Positions 11,796 through 21,889 of a stretch of DNA of 64,000 nucleotides are shown piece by piece. The stretch covers positions 8,411,834 to 8,475,833 of the forward strand of contig OU452213.1 of the NCBI GenBank assembly GCA_911728435.2, given 5' to 3'. This stretch comes from Apoderus coryli. Taxonomy: Eukaryota > Arthropoda > Insecta > Coleoptera > Attelabidae. The position numbers were made by a program, and so were the translations under genes. A model generated the notes under the pieces. The model had not been told where the DNA came from, did no database searches, and saw only the letters and a program-made list of their open reading frames with translations. The first letter of the stretch is position 1. Each line of letters opens with the position of its first letter.

Positions 11796-12083
11796 AATTA
11801 CTCACTGTAAATACAAGCTGTGTACTTTGCTATTATAAAAGGATCAGCGTTCCAGCTAGCACGATTTCAAATTATGTGACCGCTGGACCAAAATTATCAG
11901 TAGTAATACCGCTAGGGTCTTGATAATACCGAGATAATTTTGTCATGGAGAATGCCGAAAGCGTGTTGCTTGATAATAGCCCAAGGCCGCAGGCCGAGGA
12001 CTATCATCATTGAGCAAGTCGCTTGAAGGATTCTCTATGACAAAATTTTGAGTATTTATCAAGGCCCGAGGAGTATTCGATAA
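11796..12083. repeat. Imperfect inverted repeat beside Crypton copy 1
   Basis: The segments GAGATAATTTTGTCATGGAGAA (about 11930) and GATTCTCTATGACAAAATTTTGAG (about 12030) are near reverse complements. They surround a GC-rich centre containing GGCCGCAGGCCGAGG. The palindrome abuts the low-coordinate end of the Crypton. It may be a separate MITE or part of the insertion target. No gene is present. Confidence 0.5.
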
Positions 12084-13522
12084 GATAATTTTTTACGTTG
12101 TAGATTGTCAATCTGACGTTTAATAATTTTCAATACAAAATGTACTAGTTTTAATCAAACAATTATTATTCATTTTTATTTAAAACTACAGTTGTGAAAA
12201 GTACAATTGGTAAATGTTAAATTGAAAGAAGAGTTTGCTGAAGTTGACGGATTGTTAATTTCCACTGTTGAAGAAATTCCTCGCATGGTGTTGATTATTT
12301 CACCATGACGTTCTTGGTTACTATTCAAGTACGGTTTAATTGAATTAGAGCTGCTATGTCCTGTTATTTTTATTAATTGCTGTTCAGGAATTCCTTTATT
12401 TGCCAAATGGCTGACTGCAGTTGATCTGTTCGAATGATTGAATATCTTTTTACACTTAGTGTCCAAACCAATAGCTTGGGCGGATGATTTGGTCCACATA
12501 TTAATTGTGGTCTTGCCTACCGTTATATTATCAAACCATGTGTCACATTCGGATTTCCAGAAACGATTTGGTCTCAAGAATAGGCGACTGGAAGTAATAT
12601 TTTTCCCCCTTTTGGACAATAATTTATGGAATATCCGAACAGGGCATGCACTTTCGCTTGCAATATTTGGAACAAGCCACTTACTATTTGTACAACTTTT
12701 CGATCCTCCTTGGCATGGTTTTACTGAATATTGGATTGTATTCAATTCTAATGGTTGGCGTTCTATCATTATTTTTCTTAATCGTGAAATAATCTATAAG
12801 GCAATCAGCTGGTTCACCACCTCGCCAAGCTAACTCAACAGCTACAATATGGTAACATTTTTTTTTGTAAACCTTCTGGTGTACATTCATCCTATAATCC
12901 AATGATTCTAGCCAAATCACTTGAACTCAAATTTGATGAACTGCATTTTCGTTTGCTTGGATCCTGCTGCAACCTTTTACGTTTTGCATTTCTTGCATCT
13001 CGCGCGCGCGTTTTTGAATATCACACTGGTAAACGGGTCGATTACATTTTTGAAGTCATTGAAGTATTTTTCCTGGAGTAGCCTACCCGTAGTATTCGAA
13101 ATTGTTTTTACAGTTGCTTCTTTATATTCAGTTTCGTCAGATTTTCTCATATTTACCGCATAATCTTTCAATATATTAGCCAAATTATGCAAACTCGTTT
13201 CAGCATTCAGTTCGTATTCTTTGGTCGCACAAAACTCGAGAAATATTTTCCATACATATTTTTTTGATTTGATTGTATTTTTTGGTATATTATTAGATGT
13301 AATATCATTAATTGCATCGTTAGATGCAGTACCAAATCTTCGCGACATTTTTAAACCACTTGTAAGTTTGACGTTTAATTAATTTTTAATAAAAAAAACA
13401 CCAAACTGAAAACACCACATGTAGGTTATTATCGCTGTAATCCAGAGGTGATTGGATGAAATTTGACACATGAATTAAAATTAAGTAATTTGATTGGTTA
13501 CTATATTTAGTAAAAAATTATC
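12084..13522 (-). mobile_element. Crypton-type tyrosine-recombinase element, copy 1
   Basis: The element is 1,439 bp. It is bounded by a 13-bp inverted pair, GATAATTTTTTAC at 12084-12096 and GTAAAAAATTATC at 13510-13522. The outer border on the transposase-start side is shared with copy 2 at 47667, where homology begins at the same GATAATTTTTTAC. It encodes a single recombinase frame (now broken) and nothing else, which matches the simple layout of animal Cryptons. Short inverted termini are not usual for Cryptons. Confidence 0.75.
12176..13348 (-). pseudogene. Crypton tyrosine recombinase, frameshifted
   Basis: The protein starts at an ATG (MSRRFGTASNDA, 13348). A frameshift near the CGCGCGCG at about 13000-13010 and another at about 12710 break the frame. 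The tyrosine-recombinase residues are visible across the three pieces: LAWRGGEP (first Arg), NHSNRSTAVSHL (HxxR), ITGHSSSNS (GH) and IKPYLNSN (nucleophile Tyr). RGGE plus HxxR...GH...Y is the pattern of the Crypton-derived domain. The C-terminus ends in Thr/Asn/Cys-rich sequence. The gene is inactive as it stands but keeps all catalytic positions. Confidence 0.75.
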
Positions 13523-14289
13523 AACCCAAGCAGTGCTGAACCCAAAATATGCAATATTTAACTCTAAATGTTTTTGTCGCCTTCACCTATCGTTGCGTCC
13601 ATCTTGAGCAACACTGTATATTTCAATTCAGTTATCTATATAATAATTATTCTTTCCACAATCAATAGGAAATTAAATTCGTCCTACTATTTACTAGGTG
13701 ACGTCTTACATGTCAATTATTGCAGTTCCTTGTTGCGACCAACTACTAAATCAATAGACTAACTATTGCTACTACTGCCGTCTAGGTGTCGTCCCATACC
13801 ATTTCAGTTTCAGTTACAGTTGTCTGTTTTGAAATTACTAAATCAATAGGAAAATTCAGTTTCGCTACTAACCTTACTAAATTAAATAGCTTTGTCGATT
13901 AATAGTAGTAGTGTTAGATGTCACTATTAACCAGTATTTTTCAAACAAGAAACTGCAGTCATATTTTACATGAAGCAACAGCGCTTTTAGTGCTTTTAGT
14001 TTGATGAAATCAGTGAACATCATAAAGTTTAGTAACGTCGATAGCGGATATGTTGATGAATCAAATATCAATAAGCAATACAGTTTGTAAAAAATGCAAC
14101 AACAGCTACCCACTTTTTCTTTTCTTCCATTTAACCGACTTTTGTATGTCCAACTCATTTTTTACTGAACACCCTTGCGTACGGGGGATGCTAATTATGT
14201 ATTGAGAACTGGCAACACTTTGCCAGGTGAAATCTGTCATCGTCATCTTGAAGTTTGACATTTTTGACAGTATACATACTGAGAACGTT
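13523..14289. other. Non-coding stretch
   Basis: No gene is supported. The phrase ACTAAATCAATAG recurs at about 13742 and 13839, with CTACTA runs, suggesting a short local duplication. Nothing else is recognised. Confidence 0.4.
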
Positions 14290-14750
14290 TTGACGGGCAG
14301 TGAATTCAAACGTTGCCGTAGTTCGCTTGGGACAAAGTTAAAGATGATCGTCCAAAATCGGTCGTTGTGCCTCACTGAACCATCATGTGACATATCGTGA
14401 AATCGAGGAAAGTTTAAGCATTACTATGACGTAGGCAATGAACGCGTTGAATTTCACGTTTGTTGACAGGTGTTCAAAAAAGACACGACCCGATTGGTGT
14501 CGTAAAATGCTTAAAAAATACAATTGCGTTGCATCCAAAGCCATATACAGCATCGCCACAGATGACGAGTATGAGTATGAGCCAGAAATAAAAGGCCAAT
14601 CGGCAGTTTGGGTGTTTCAATGTGAAGAAAAGCCTCGTCGTTCCCGAAGCGTTAAAAATAAATTGTTGGCGTGTTTATTCATGAAAACCGGTCATGTCGC
14701 AACTTGGCTTTAGAAAATTAGAAGACCGTAATTCAGCGTGGTAATCACCT
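14290..14750 (+). pseudogene. Mariner transposase fragment
   Basis: A decayed mariner reading runs through several frames. At about 14330 it reads DDRPKSVVVPH, the inter-HTH linker of mariner transposases. From 14438 one frame carries KKTRPDWCRKMLKKY, then TDDEYEYEPEIKGQSAVWVFQ (the first catalytic-Asp region, where GDESW is expected), and ends at KTGHVATWL. The second and third catalytic residues are absent. It is related to, but clearly older than, the mariner copies at 44640-45780 and 54440-55125. Confidence 0.7.
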
Positions 14751-15269
14751 TACAGCCCCTAATAATTGCAGCTTTAGATGCCTAAATTGAAAAGTATACC
14801 TACCTAACATTAGTTAGGTAAACCTAGTTTTTTGTATTTTTCTCCGTGACTGTAAATTTTGGGCCTTTCCAACCGTACTAACCCCACTACGAACTAACCT
14901 TAAGTATGAAGAACATCAGTGGGTGATTTGTGTCGATTTAAAAATGGGAAACTTGCTCCTTGGATAGCAAACTGGCCCCTAATTGGCCCCTAAAAAACGT
15001 CATGCTTCAAGGAAAACAAAACGTCCTCTGGTTGGCCAGAGATAAAATCATATTTCCACCTTTGCATATTAAGTTGGGAAACAATTTGTGAAGGCACTGA
15101 ATCGGGATGGACCTTGCCTTCAGTTGTTAACACGTAAATTTCCTGGGCTTAGCACTGAACAATATTTTTTGATGGTCCTCAGATAAGAAAACTTATAAAC
15201 GACCCTCAATTCATCGAACCAATGAATGACATTAAATCTAATGCCTGGTGCTCATTTGTTAAAGTCGTT
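14751..15269. other. Non-coding stretch between transposase remnants
   Basis: This stretch has no recognisable frame. It may include decayed transposase sequence, since its flanks on both sides are transposase-derived. Confidence 0.35.
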
Positions 15270-15785
15270 TCAAATTTTTTAGGCAACCATAAAGCAGAGA
15301 ATTACGTTGTATTAGTGGAAGATATGCTGTCTGCCTTTCATAGTTTCGGTTGCAACATGAGCATAAAAGTTCACTCTATCTCCAGTGGCGGTTCGTGAGG
15401 TCTGAAAGAGGTGGGACACAAGAAGGTGGAAATAAGGCAATAACACCCAACATTTTTCAAAATAAAGAATTAAAATGATAGGTTATTTTCGAAATGTTTG
15501 AGAGATATTGAAACGACGTTTTCCCAACCAATGGATTGATCGTGGAGGACCTTTCTTGGTCTCCTAGGTCCCCAGATCTCAACCCAATAGAATTTTGGGT
15601 TTATGAAAAATACGGTTTACCATGTCCTACCCAACAGTGAAGATGATGTTATTGTTCGCATTTATGCAGCTTTAGCACAAATTACAAACGAAGCAATATG
15701 TGAATGTGTAGAAGACAATTTTATTCGCCGTTTATACGCATGCATTGAATAAAATAGTGAGGATTTCGAACACTTGCCTTTGTAA
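15270..15785 (+). pseudogene. Tc1/mariner-superfamily transposase, C-terminal remnant
   Basis: A first piece at about 15283-15375 reads GNHKAENYVVLVEDML. After an inserted segment containing TCCAGTGGCGGTTCG, the frame resumes at 15518 with NQWIDRGG, WSPRSPDLNPIEFW and a C-terminal FEHLPL. The third catalytic residue is Glu (LNPIEF) rather than the Asp of the element at 18682-20376 (LAPLDFF), so it represents another lineage. The N-terminal half is missing. Confidence 0.65.
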
Positions 15786-16739
15786 ATTGAAATGTGTTTG
15801 TATTATTATGTGTTTAGTTAATAAATAATTGGAATTTGAACATTTGATTTTATTTTCGAAAATTACTTTTTCGAACTTTTGACATAAATGATTTTTGTCT
15901 TATTTTTGGTCGTAGATTCTACCCCCAAAAGGTGGGGAATGTTTTTTTGGGACACCCTGTGTATTTCGACCACAGGATGACAGACTATGCATTATAAAGT
16001 TCTCTAAATGCCTCACTTTTACTTGCCTTTTTCGCAACATGATAATAATTGTGACATACGTTTTTAAGGTCGGGAACGGACATTTTAAGGTCGGGCATTG
16101 CCCCACTAGCTACGGCCCTGATTCAAAGCCACTTATTACTTATTATTAGCTTGGAGAAGCATAATATAAAGCAACTGCATCAGCAAAAAAGGGTTTACAA
16201 AAGACAAAGCATGCTATTCAACATTGATTTTCCATGAAAAGTTATCAAGGTGTAAAACAAATAACACATCCTCCCCCTATTATATTAATAATATCAAAAC
16301 GATGTATCAGCATCGCAAAAACAAGAGCTGCTGCTTCTACCCCATCCCACACCGCACACATTTCAAACCACCATCCGAGAGAACAGGGTGAGCAGAATTC
16401 CCCCGGTCTTTGGAAGCATGTTGTCAGATCTACTGTTTTGCTTTAGGACTCTAACAAGTTCTATCGACAACACCGATAGAATAAGAATCGGGGTCTTAGT
16501 TTGGTAACACCTTAAAAAAACAAGATATCGATACATTTCTTGCATCTCTATTAATGCAAGAAAGTTGACATTTTGACTCTCCGCGTCAAATTAAATGCAT
16601 CCGTTTGGTTTTGTTGCAGTTTTGTTTACAATAACATTCGTCACCTTAAATACTAAGGTAAGAAGAATTTAATAAATATGTCAGGTAATAATATATGCAG
16701 ACCGGCTAAAATTTCAATAATAATGACAATAAAAAAAAG

Positions 16740-16806
16740 TTCCATGGTCCAATTTTGAACTCGCAACCTTACGATTACGAAGACTCAACGTTAACACATA
16801 GAACCA
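16740..16806 (-). repeat. tRNA-Thr-like relic (SINE head or tRNA pseudogene)
   Basis: Read on the minus strand, the stretch contains TTAACGTTGAGTCTTCGTAA, then TCGTAAGGTTGCGAGTTC and a T-run. The anticodon loop TTCGTAA and the T-arm lead GCGAGTTC resemble a tRNA-Thr(CGT). The T stem no longer pairs (GCGAG against TTGGA) and the acceptor stem is not restored. It is therefore a relic, possibly the head of a SINE, and not a functional tRNA gene. Confidence 0.35.
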
Positions 16807-16844
16807 ATAGGTAGACCATTTTTGAGTCAGCCTATACAAAAATT

Positions 16845-17090
16845 GTATGACACCATTCTAACAAACTAAAAATATTCAACAGTTTTCCTAGTTACTAGTT
16901 TCTGCCGTGCTTAAAGTTTTTACAAAATAAATGGAAATATTTTTGAGACACTCTGTATAAAAATGTTATGAGGCCATTCTAATAAACTAAAACAAATCAA
17001 GAGTTTTTCGATTTATTAGGTTCTGTGGTGCCTAAAGCTCTTAAAAAATAAATGGAAACATTTTTGACACACCCTGTATAAAAATATAAT
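16845..17090. repeat. ~115-bp tandem repeat with CACCCTGTATAAA
   Basis: There are two units. Each has CTGTATAAAAATGT-like starts, TATGA..CCATTCTAA.AAACTAA, a TTAG(T)TTCTG.(G)TGC block and AAAATAAATGGAAA. Related units recur at about 63250-63380 and 63640-63740. This is a dispersed short-tandem family, not coding. Confidence 0.65.
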
Positions 17091-18681
17091 CCGACGATTT
17101 TAACTTCAACTGTTGCGTTTCACTGTAAAAATTTTTTCAAATGTGGTCAAGTTAATGATTTTTTTGTATCACCCTCTATAATAATTTTATATTTGTATTT
17201 TCAATTTGGGTCACCCTATAGAATAACTTCAGGTATCTATTTTGAAACACGAGCTTTAGAGGTCGCTGCCGCAGTAACTCTATACCTCAACGTATGGCTC
17301 TAAAAAGAGCGCGGGAAATCCCGTTCAATTTTCATGTTTCAGTTTCACGCGGTCATTGCAGCCCACAAAAGCTCTATTCCCGGCTGCTCCATGTGCGTGA
17401 CTCGAATATAATACGCTCAAACATGTTTGCTCTAATTTATTTTGTTCAAGTTATTTAGTGGGTTTCTTGAAGAAGTTTTGTTGTGCCAAACACAATGTAA
17501 TTATTATAGATTTGTTATGGATTTAGAGCAAGTAAGCTTTGCTCTATTTATAGTGATTTAATGCGATTACAGATAGAGAAATGTGGAATATGGTAAATAA
17601 TTTATTTTACCTACATTGAGAAAAATGTTTTGTGTATGATTTGAAAGTATAATTTGAAAGTGACATATATGAATCATGCTAATTTAAATCTATTTTTTCT
17701 TAAAAACGGTGCACATTTGGTATATGAAACAAGAATACCTTTTTTTTGTAAAACAGTTTGGTCTATTAAAATTGCTAAAAACCCTTTCACAAAAAAGTTG
17801 GAGCAATATTTCCCCATGCCCCTCCCTGTTTTACCCGCTTATTAGCAGTTCATAAAATTAAGAATACCTGCAGCGTTTAAGGGATAAAACTTTTGGAAGA
17901 CGTACAAAATTTCATTAGGTTATCTTGAAAGGTTTCGTCAGTATTATTAAAAAACCACCATCAGTACCTCACTTTGAAAACCAACAATTTTCTCATTCCT
18001 TTGGAGCGTAGAATTCGTGGTTAACTAGGCTAATTTCGGGACACCCTGTATATTATACAAAGTAGTTAGAGTTTATTTTCTCTATTACGTTATGCTCCTA
18101 TCTGCTCTTTTGTATCTACCTATCTATTTTTAGAGCTAAAAGCATATTGTGCTTTATATCTAGATGTGCATGGCATTAGTATAGGAGCAGGAAAAGATGA
18201 TGTCAAGGGCTTTGTTATCAAGTGATCCTTAAAATCATCGATAATTTGGCATAAAATAGGATCACATACTTAGTTCTTTTGCAAAAACAACTCTGTTAGC
18301 TGTAGCTGTTTTTTTCCTAGCAGGTTCTTCATTTTATTGTGTTCTTGATTGTCATTGTTGTCAGAAAACTGTTTCGAATGCGATCGGTAACAAAAACTTT
18401 CGCAACTAATTCGAAATTTGCTCGAGAATATATTTGATTATAAAAAAATAATCCAAGCAAATCAAGTATGGCAGTTGATTTGCACCCCAAAAATTTAGTA
18501 AAAACAATTAACAAAATTCATTATTAAGGATTTTTTTGACAACAAATAATACATAATATATTAAAGTGTCAACAATATGTAATTTACATAAACTAAAAAT
18601 AACTATAAACAATCAAAACAATACACAAAAAAGAAAGAAATAATCAACAAATTAACCACAAATAAGATACTAGAATCAACA

Positions 18682-20376
18682 CACGAACAAAAATGACAAA
18701 AAAATGTACGCTACTGACTTTTTTGAAAATTTAATATATTTTTTAGAAAGCTCAGTTAAAAATACAACTTTTTTGTCACTTGATATTTTTTCGTATCTCT
18801 CTCCGTTTTTGAGAAAACATTTTTATTAAAAAGTTCATTATTATTAGAAAAAAAAAAACAAGGAGGCTTTAATACAAATAATTTATTATTAATAGTGGGC
18901 AAATGCTCAAAGTGTTCACCATGTATTTCGATGCATTTTCTGCACCTGTCGAGCCAGGATTCGCGCACCTGAGCAAACACGCCTGGATCGTTCGCGATAA
19001 ATTCCGCTGCCACCACAACTCTAGCAACTAGGTCCTCCATTGTCAGCACAGGAGTTGCATAGATCAACCGTTCCATTTCGCCCGAAAGAAAAAAGTCCAG
19101 GGGGGCCAAGTCCGGCGACCTTGCTGGCCAAGGGACGGGACCACCTCTACCAATCCACCTGTTGTTGTAGGTTTGGTAGAGGTAACCTCTCACGGTGCGC
19201 GCAAAATGCGCTGGACAACCATCGTGTTGGAACCAAGCCTCTCTACGTAACTGGAGAGGTACATCGTCTAGCAGCTGGGGCAGAATATCTCGCAAAAAAC
19301 TAGATAGCTATTCCCGTTGAGGTGATCAGGTATAACGTACGGCCCAATAAAATGGTCGCCCAGAAAACCTGCCCAAACATTAACACCAAACTTCTGCTGA
19401 TATCCTCTGATGTGCGTAGCATCGGGATTTTGTTCGCTCCACTCGTGGTTATTACGAAAATCCTTTTTCATAGCTCGTGAAGATTATACTTAAAAAATCA
19501 GCGTTTTCATCTGCTTGACCGAGCAACCACTCGCAGAACTCGAGCCGACGAGGAGCGTCGCCAGGCAGTAGATGCTGCACCTTTTGAGGTTTGAATGGAT
19601 GCAGAGCGTGGATTTTCAATACTCGATGGACAGTATTTTTGCTGCAATCAAGTCGCGACGCAATCTGACGAGTGCTAGTGTTGGGCTCATTCTGAATGCG
19701 TGCCATGACGTCATCCTCAACGGCATCGGACACTGCCTTGCAAATTCTCGAATAGGCTGCAAAGATAACAAAGCCTCTTAGATTGGCTGTAAAACAGAAA
19801 CGCGCAAGAAAAAAAAACACAGAAAGTTGCCATTTCTGCAATACTTACCACGAATGAGCCGGTCTCCCGTAGATTTTGATTAATTTTGACAAAAATCTTA
19901 TGGTTTGGCAATTCACGATTTGGGAACCGCTGCCCGTACAACCGTTGGGCTAACAAAGAATTACCGCGCGCTTTCCCATACAAGAGATGCATATCTGCAA
20001 GCTCGGCTAATTCAAAACGATTCATTTTTGTAATTAGTGTAACGTTTGAAGATAATTAAGTACTTATAAACTGACACTTTTACTAAAGTTTGACATGTTT
20101 ATGTGTTACCATGACAACATTGTTTTGTTTTAGATTTTCACTATTAATAATAAATTATTTTTAAAAAAGCCTCCTTATTTTTCTTACTAATAATAATGAA
20201 CCTTTTAATATATATATATAATAAGTTTTTAATAAAAAAATTTTCTCGAAAACGGAGAGAGATACGAAAAAATATCAAGTGACAAAAAAGTTGTATTTTT
20301 AACTGAACTTTCTAAAAAAAATATAAAATTTTCAAGAAAGTCAGTAGAGTACATTTTTTTGTCATTTTTATTCGTG
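18682..20376. mobile_element. Tc1/mariner-like element with long TIRs
   Basis: Left arm 18682-18897 and right arm 20139-20376 are imperfect reverse complements of over 200 bp. Both begin CACGAA(C/T)AAAAATGACAA. Both include the stretch encoding AACGGAGAGAGATACG and the AGGAGGCTTT block. They enclose a single minus-strand transposase. The element lies upstream of the octopamine receptor exon and may sit in its 5' intron. Confidence 0.8.
18756..20025 (-). pseudogene. Tc1/mariner-like transposase, broken
   Basis: From the ATG at 20025 the N-terminal HTH region is intact (MNRFELAELADMHLLYGKAR...RETGSF). A GTAAGT directly follows, and an intron-like segment ends in TTTTACAG or TTTGCAG before the frame resumes with TSTRQIASRLDCSKNTVHRVL. 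The phases do not match, so it may be an intron plus a frameshift. The first catalytic Asp is lost: IIFTSYEKGFS stands where a T/SDE is expected. The later pieces keep WFQHDG (second Asp) and WPARSPDLAPLDFF (third). At least two further frameshifts occur near 19290 and 19460. Inactive. Confidence 0.8.
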
Positions 20377-20857
20377 ACACTGTCCCCCGGGGCGCCAGTG
20401 GAAGTCATAATTAACATTCAATTAGTGCTAACTGAGCGTCTTATTAAGCTTACATCACCAGCGAATTTCAAGAAAATCGGTTAACGTGTCTTTGAGATAT
20501 TGATAAAAAAAGGTTTTGAAAAAAACTTTGGCACCCTGTATTTTGAAAACCATGCACTTCCGGGCATCAGTCTCATATCTCAAACTGCTTGTCTATGGTT
20601 CCTCAATATGCCCCAGAAGTTTTTTTCCAATTGAGAGGGGACACCCTGTATAACGAGATACGACCACCTGACGGCCGGCTATCGCCCTTCCTATAAACAT
20701 AGTTGCCAGCGTTTAATTACACTAAGACCTTAGCACCTACCAAAAGAAACTTGCCTAAACGTTAAACTGCCACCAGCCTCCACAGATTTATGGAAAGTTA
20801 AAAAATCTCATGAAACCAATAGCCTACATTATTATATGAAATTGTATTTGTTTTCAG
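20377..20857. other. Presumed intron upstream of the receptor exon
   Basis: Two repeat ends (GGCACCCTGTATTTTG at 20530 and GGACACCCTGTATAACG at 20640) mark short repeat insertions. The stretch ends in the acceptor TTTGTTTTCAG at 20847-20857. Confidence 0.5.
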
Positions 20858-20887
20858 ATACATCAATAAGTGACAATTAATAAAACG

Positions 20888-20905
20888 ATGCGTTTACAAT
20901 CATAA
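20888..20905 (+). promoter_or_regulatory. Upstream ORF in receptor leader
   Basis: A five-codon ORF (ATG...TAA) lies 17 bases before the receptor start codon in the same exon. Such short uORFs can damp translation or allow reinitiation. The effect here is inferred, not shown. Confidence 0.4.
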
Positions 20906-20922
20906 ATCACATACACAAGACA

Positions 20923-21701
20923 ATGAATCACTTATTCCGGATGGCATCAGAAATAGCGACAACACTAAACTACGACAACATCTCTCACGATGACGCAACG
21001 AATAAAACGTCAGCACCTGTCATGTACATCACAAACAGTTCATTGGTATCATCGGAAACAGCATGGTTGTATTCGTGGACGTACTGTTTATTTGTGACAG
21101 TTAAAATTATTTTAATGGCGTTTATAATAATAGCGGCATTGTTCGGCAATTTGTTAGTGATCGTCTCGGTAATGCGTCATCGGAAACTACGCGTTATAAC
21201 GAACTATTTCGTTGTGAGTCTAGCTTTAGCTGATATGTTGGTAGCTATATGGGCCATGTGCTTCAATTTCAGTGTTGAGGTTACTGGAGGTACATGGATT
21301 TTTGGGTACTTCATGTGCGACGTATGGAATTCTCTAGACGTCTATTTCTCCACAGTCAGCATAATGCATTTATGCTGCATCAGCGTGGATCGGTACTACG
21401 CGATAGTGCAACCGCTTGATTATCCATTAATTATGACGAACGCTCGGTTAATACTTATGCTCGCTGTGGTGTGGTGTAGCCCCGCCTTAATGTCGTTTCT
21501 ACCGATTCTAATTGGTTGGTACACTACCGCGGAACATTTGGAGTTTCGTAAACGGAATCCAACTGCATGTCTCTTTGTGGTAAACAGGACTTATTCGGTA
21601 ATATCGTCGAGCATTAGCTTTTGGGTGCCCGGTATGGTTATGATTTGCATGTACTACAGGATTTATGTGGAGGCTGACAGGCAGGAACGGATGTTGTACA
21701 G
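20923..21701 (+). CDS. Beta-adrenergic-like octopamine receptor, TM1-TM5 exon
   Basis: This encodes the first 259 residues of a class A aminergic GPCR at the plasma membrane. These receptors bind octopamine and raise cAMP through Gs. N-glycosylation sites lie at N27 and N38. TM1 contains GNLLV (N76), TM2 LALAD (D103), and TM3 [11 protein letters not shown] with the amine-binding Asp139 and DRY at 156-158. ECL2 has Cys216, which pairs with Cys132. TM5 has the catechol-facing serines ([10 protein letters not shown], 228-232). The ending [10 protein letters not shown] is typical of insect Oct-beta receptors. The exon begins after the acceptor at 20857, so there is an upstream leader exon. It ends in phase 2 at CAG|GTAAGA. 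No TM6-TM7 exon is found downstream in the window. Subtype cannot be fixed. Confidence 0.9.
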
Positions 21702-21889
21702 GTAAGAATGATTTTTTTTTTGCCTTTTAATTAGTGTGAAACAATGTCGAACAATTACGTTGACAGAGTTGCCAATGTGTTGTGAAAATATTAAAAACTC
21801 AAACAAATTTCGTTATAAGTTAAAAATTGCAGAATGGGGAATTTAAAAAAAATCAAATTTCATGCTCAGTCTTTACTGGATTTTGTGTA

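Larger units (their letters stand above)
15786..18681. other. Non-coding repeat mosaic
   Basis: No gene is seen. It holds a tRNA-like relic (16740-16806), a short tandem repeat (16845-17090), and several copies of the (T)ACACCCTGTA end motif at about 15950, 17075 and 18042. A ~35-bp block (ATCGATACATTTCTTGCATC...) at about 16525-16560 recurs at about 40750. Confidence 0.5.

Noticed and set aside
16740..16806. Functional tRNA-Thr gene
   Set aside because: The T stem does not pair and the acceptor stem cannot be formed; kept only as a relic.
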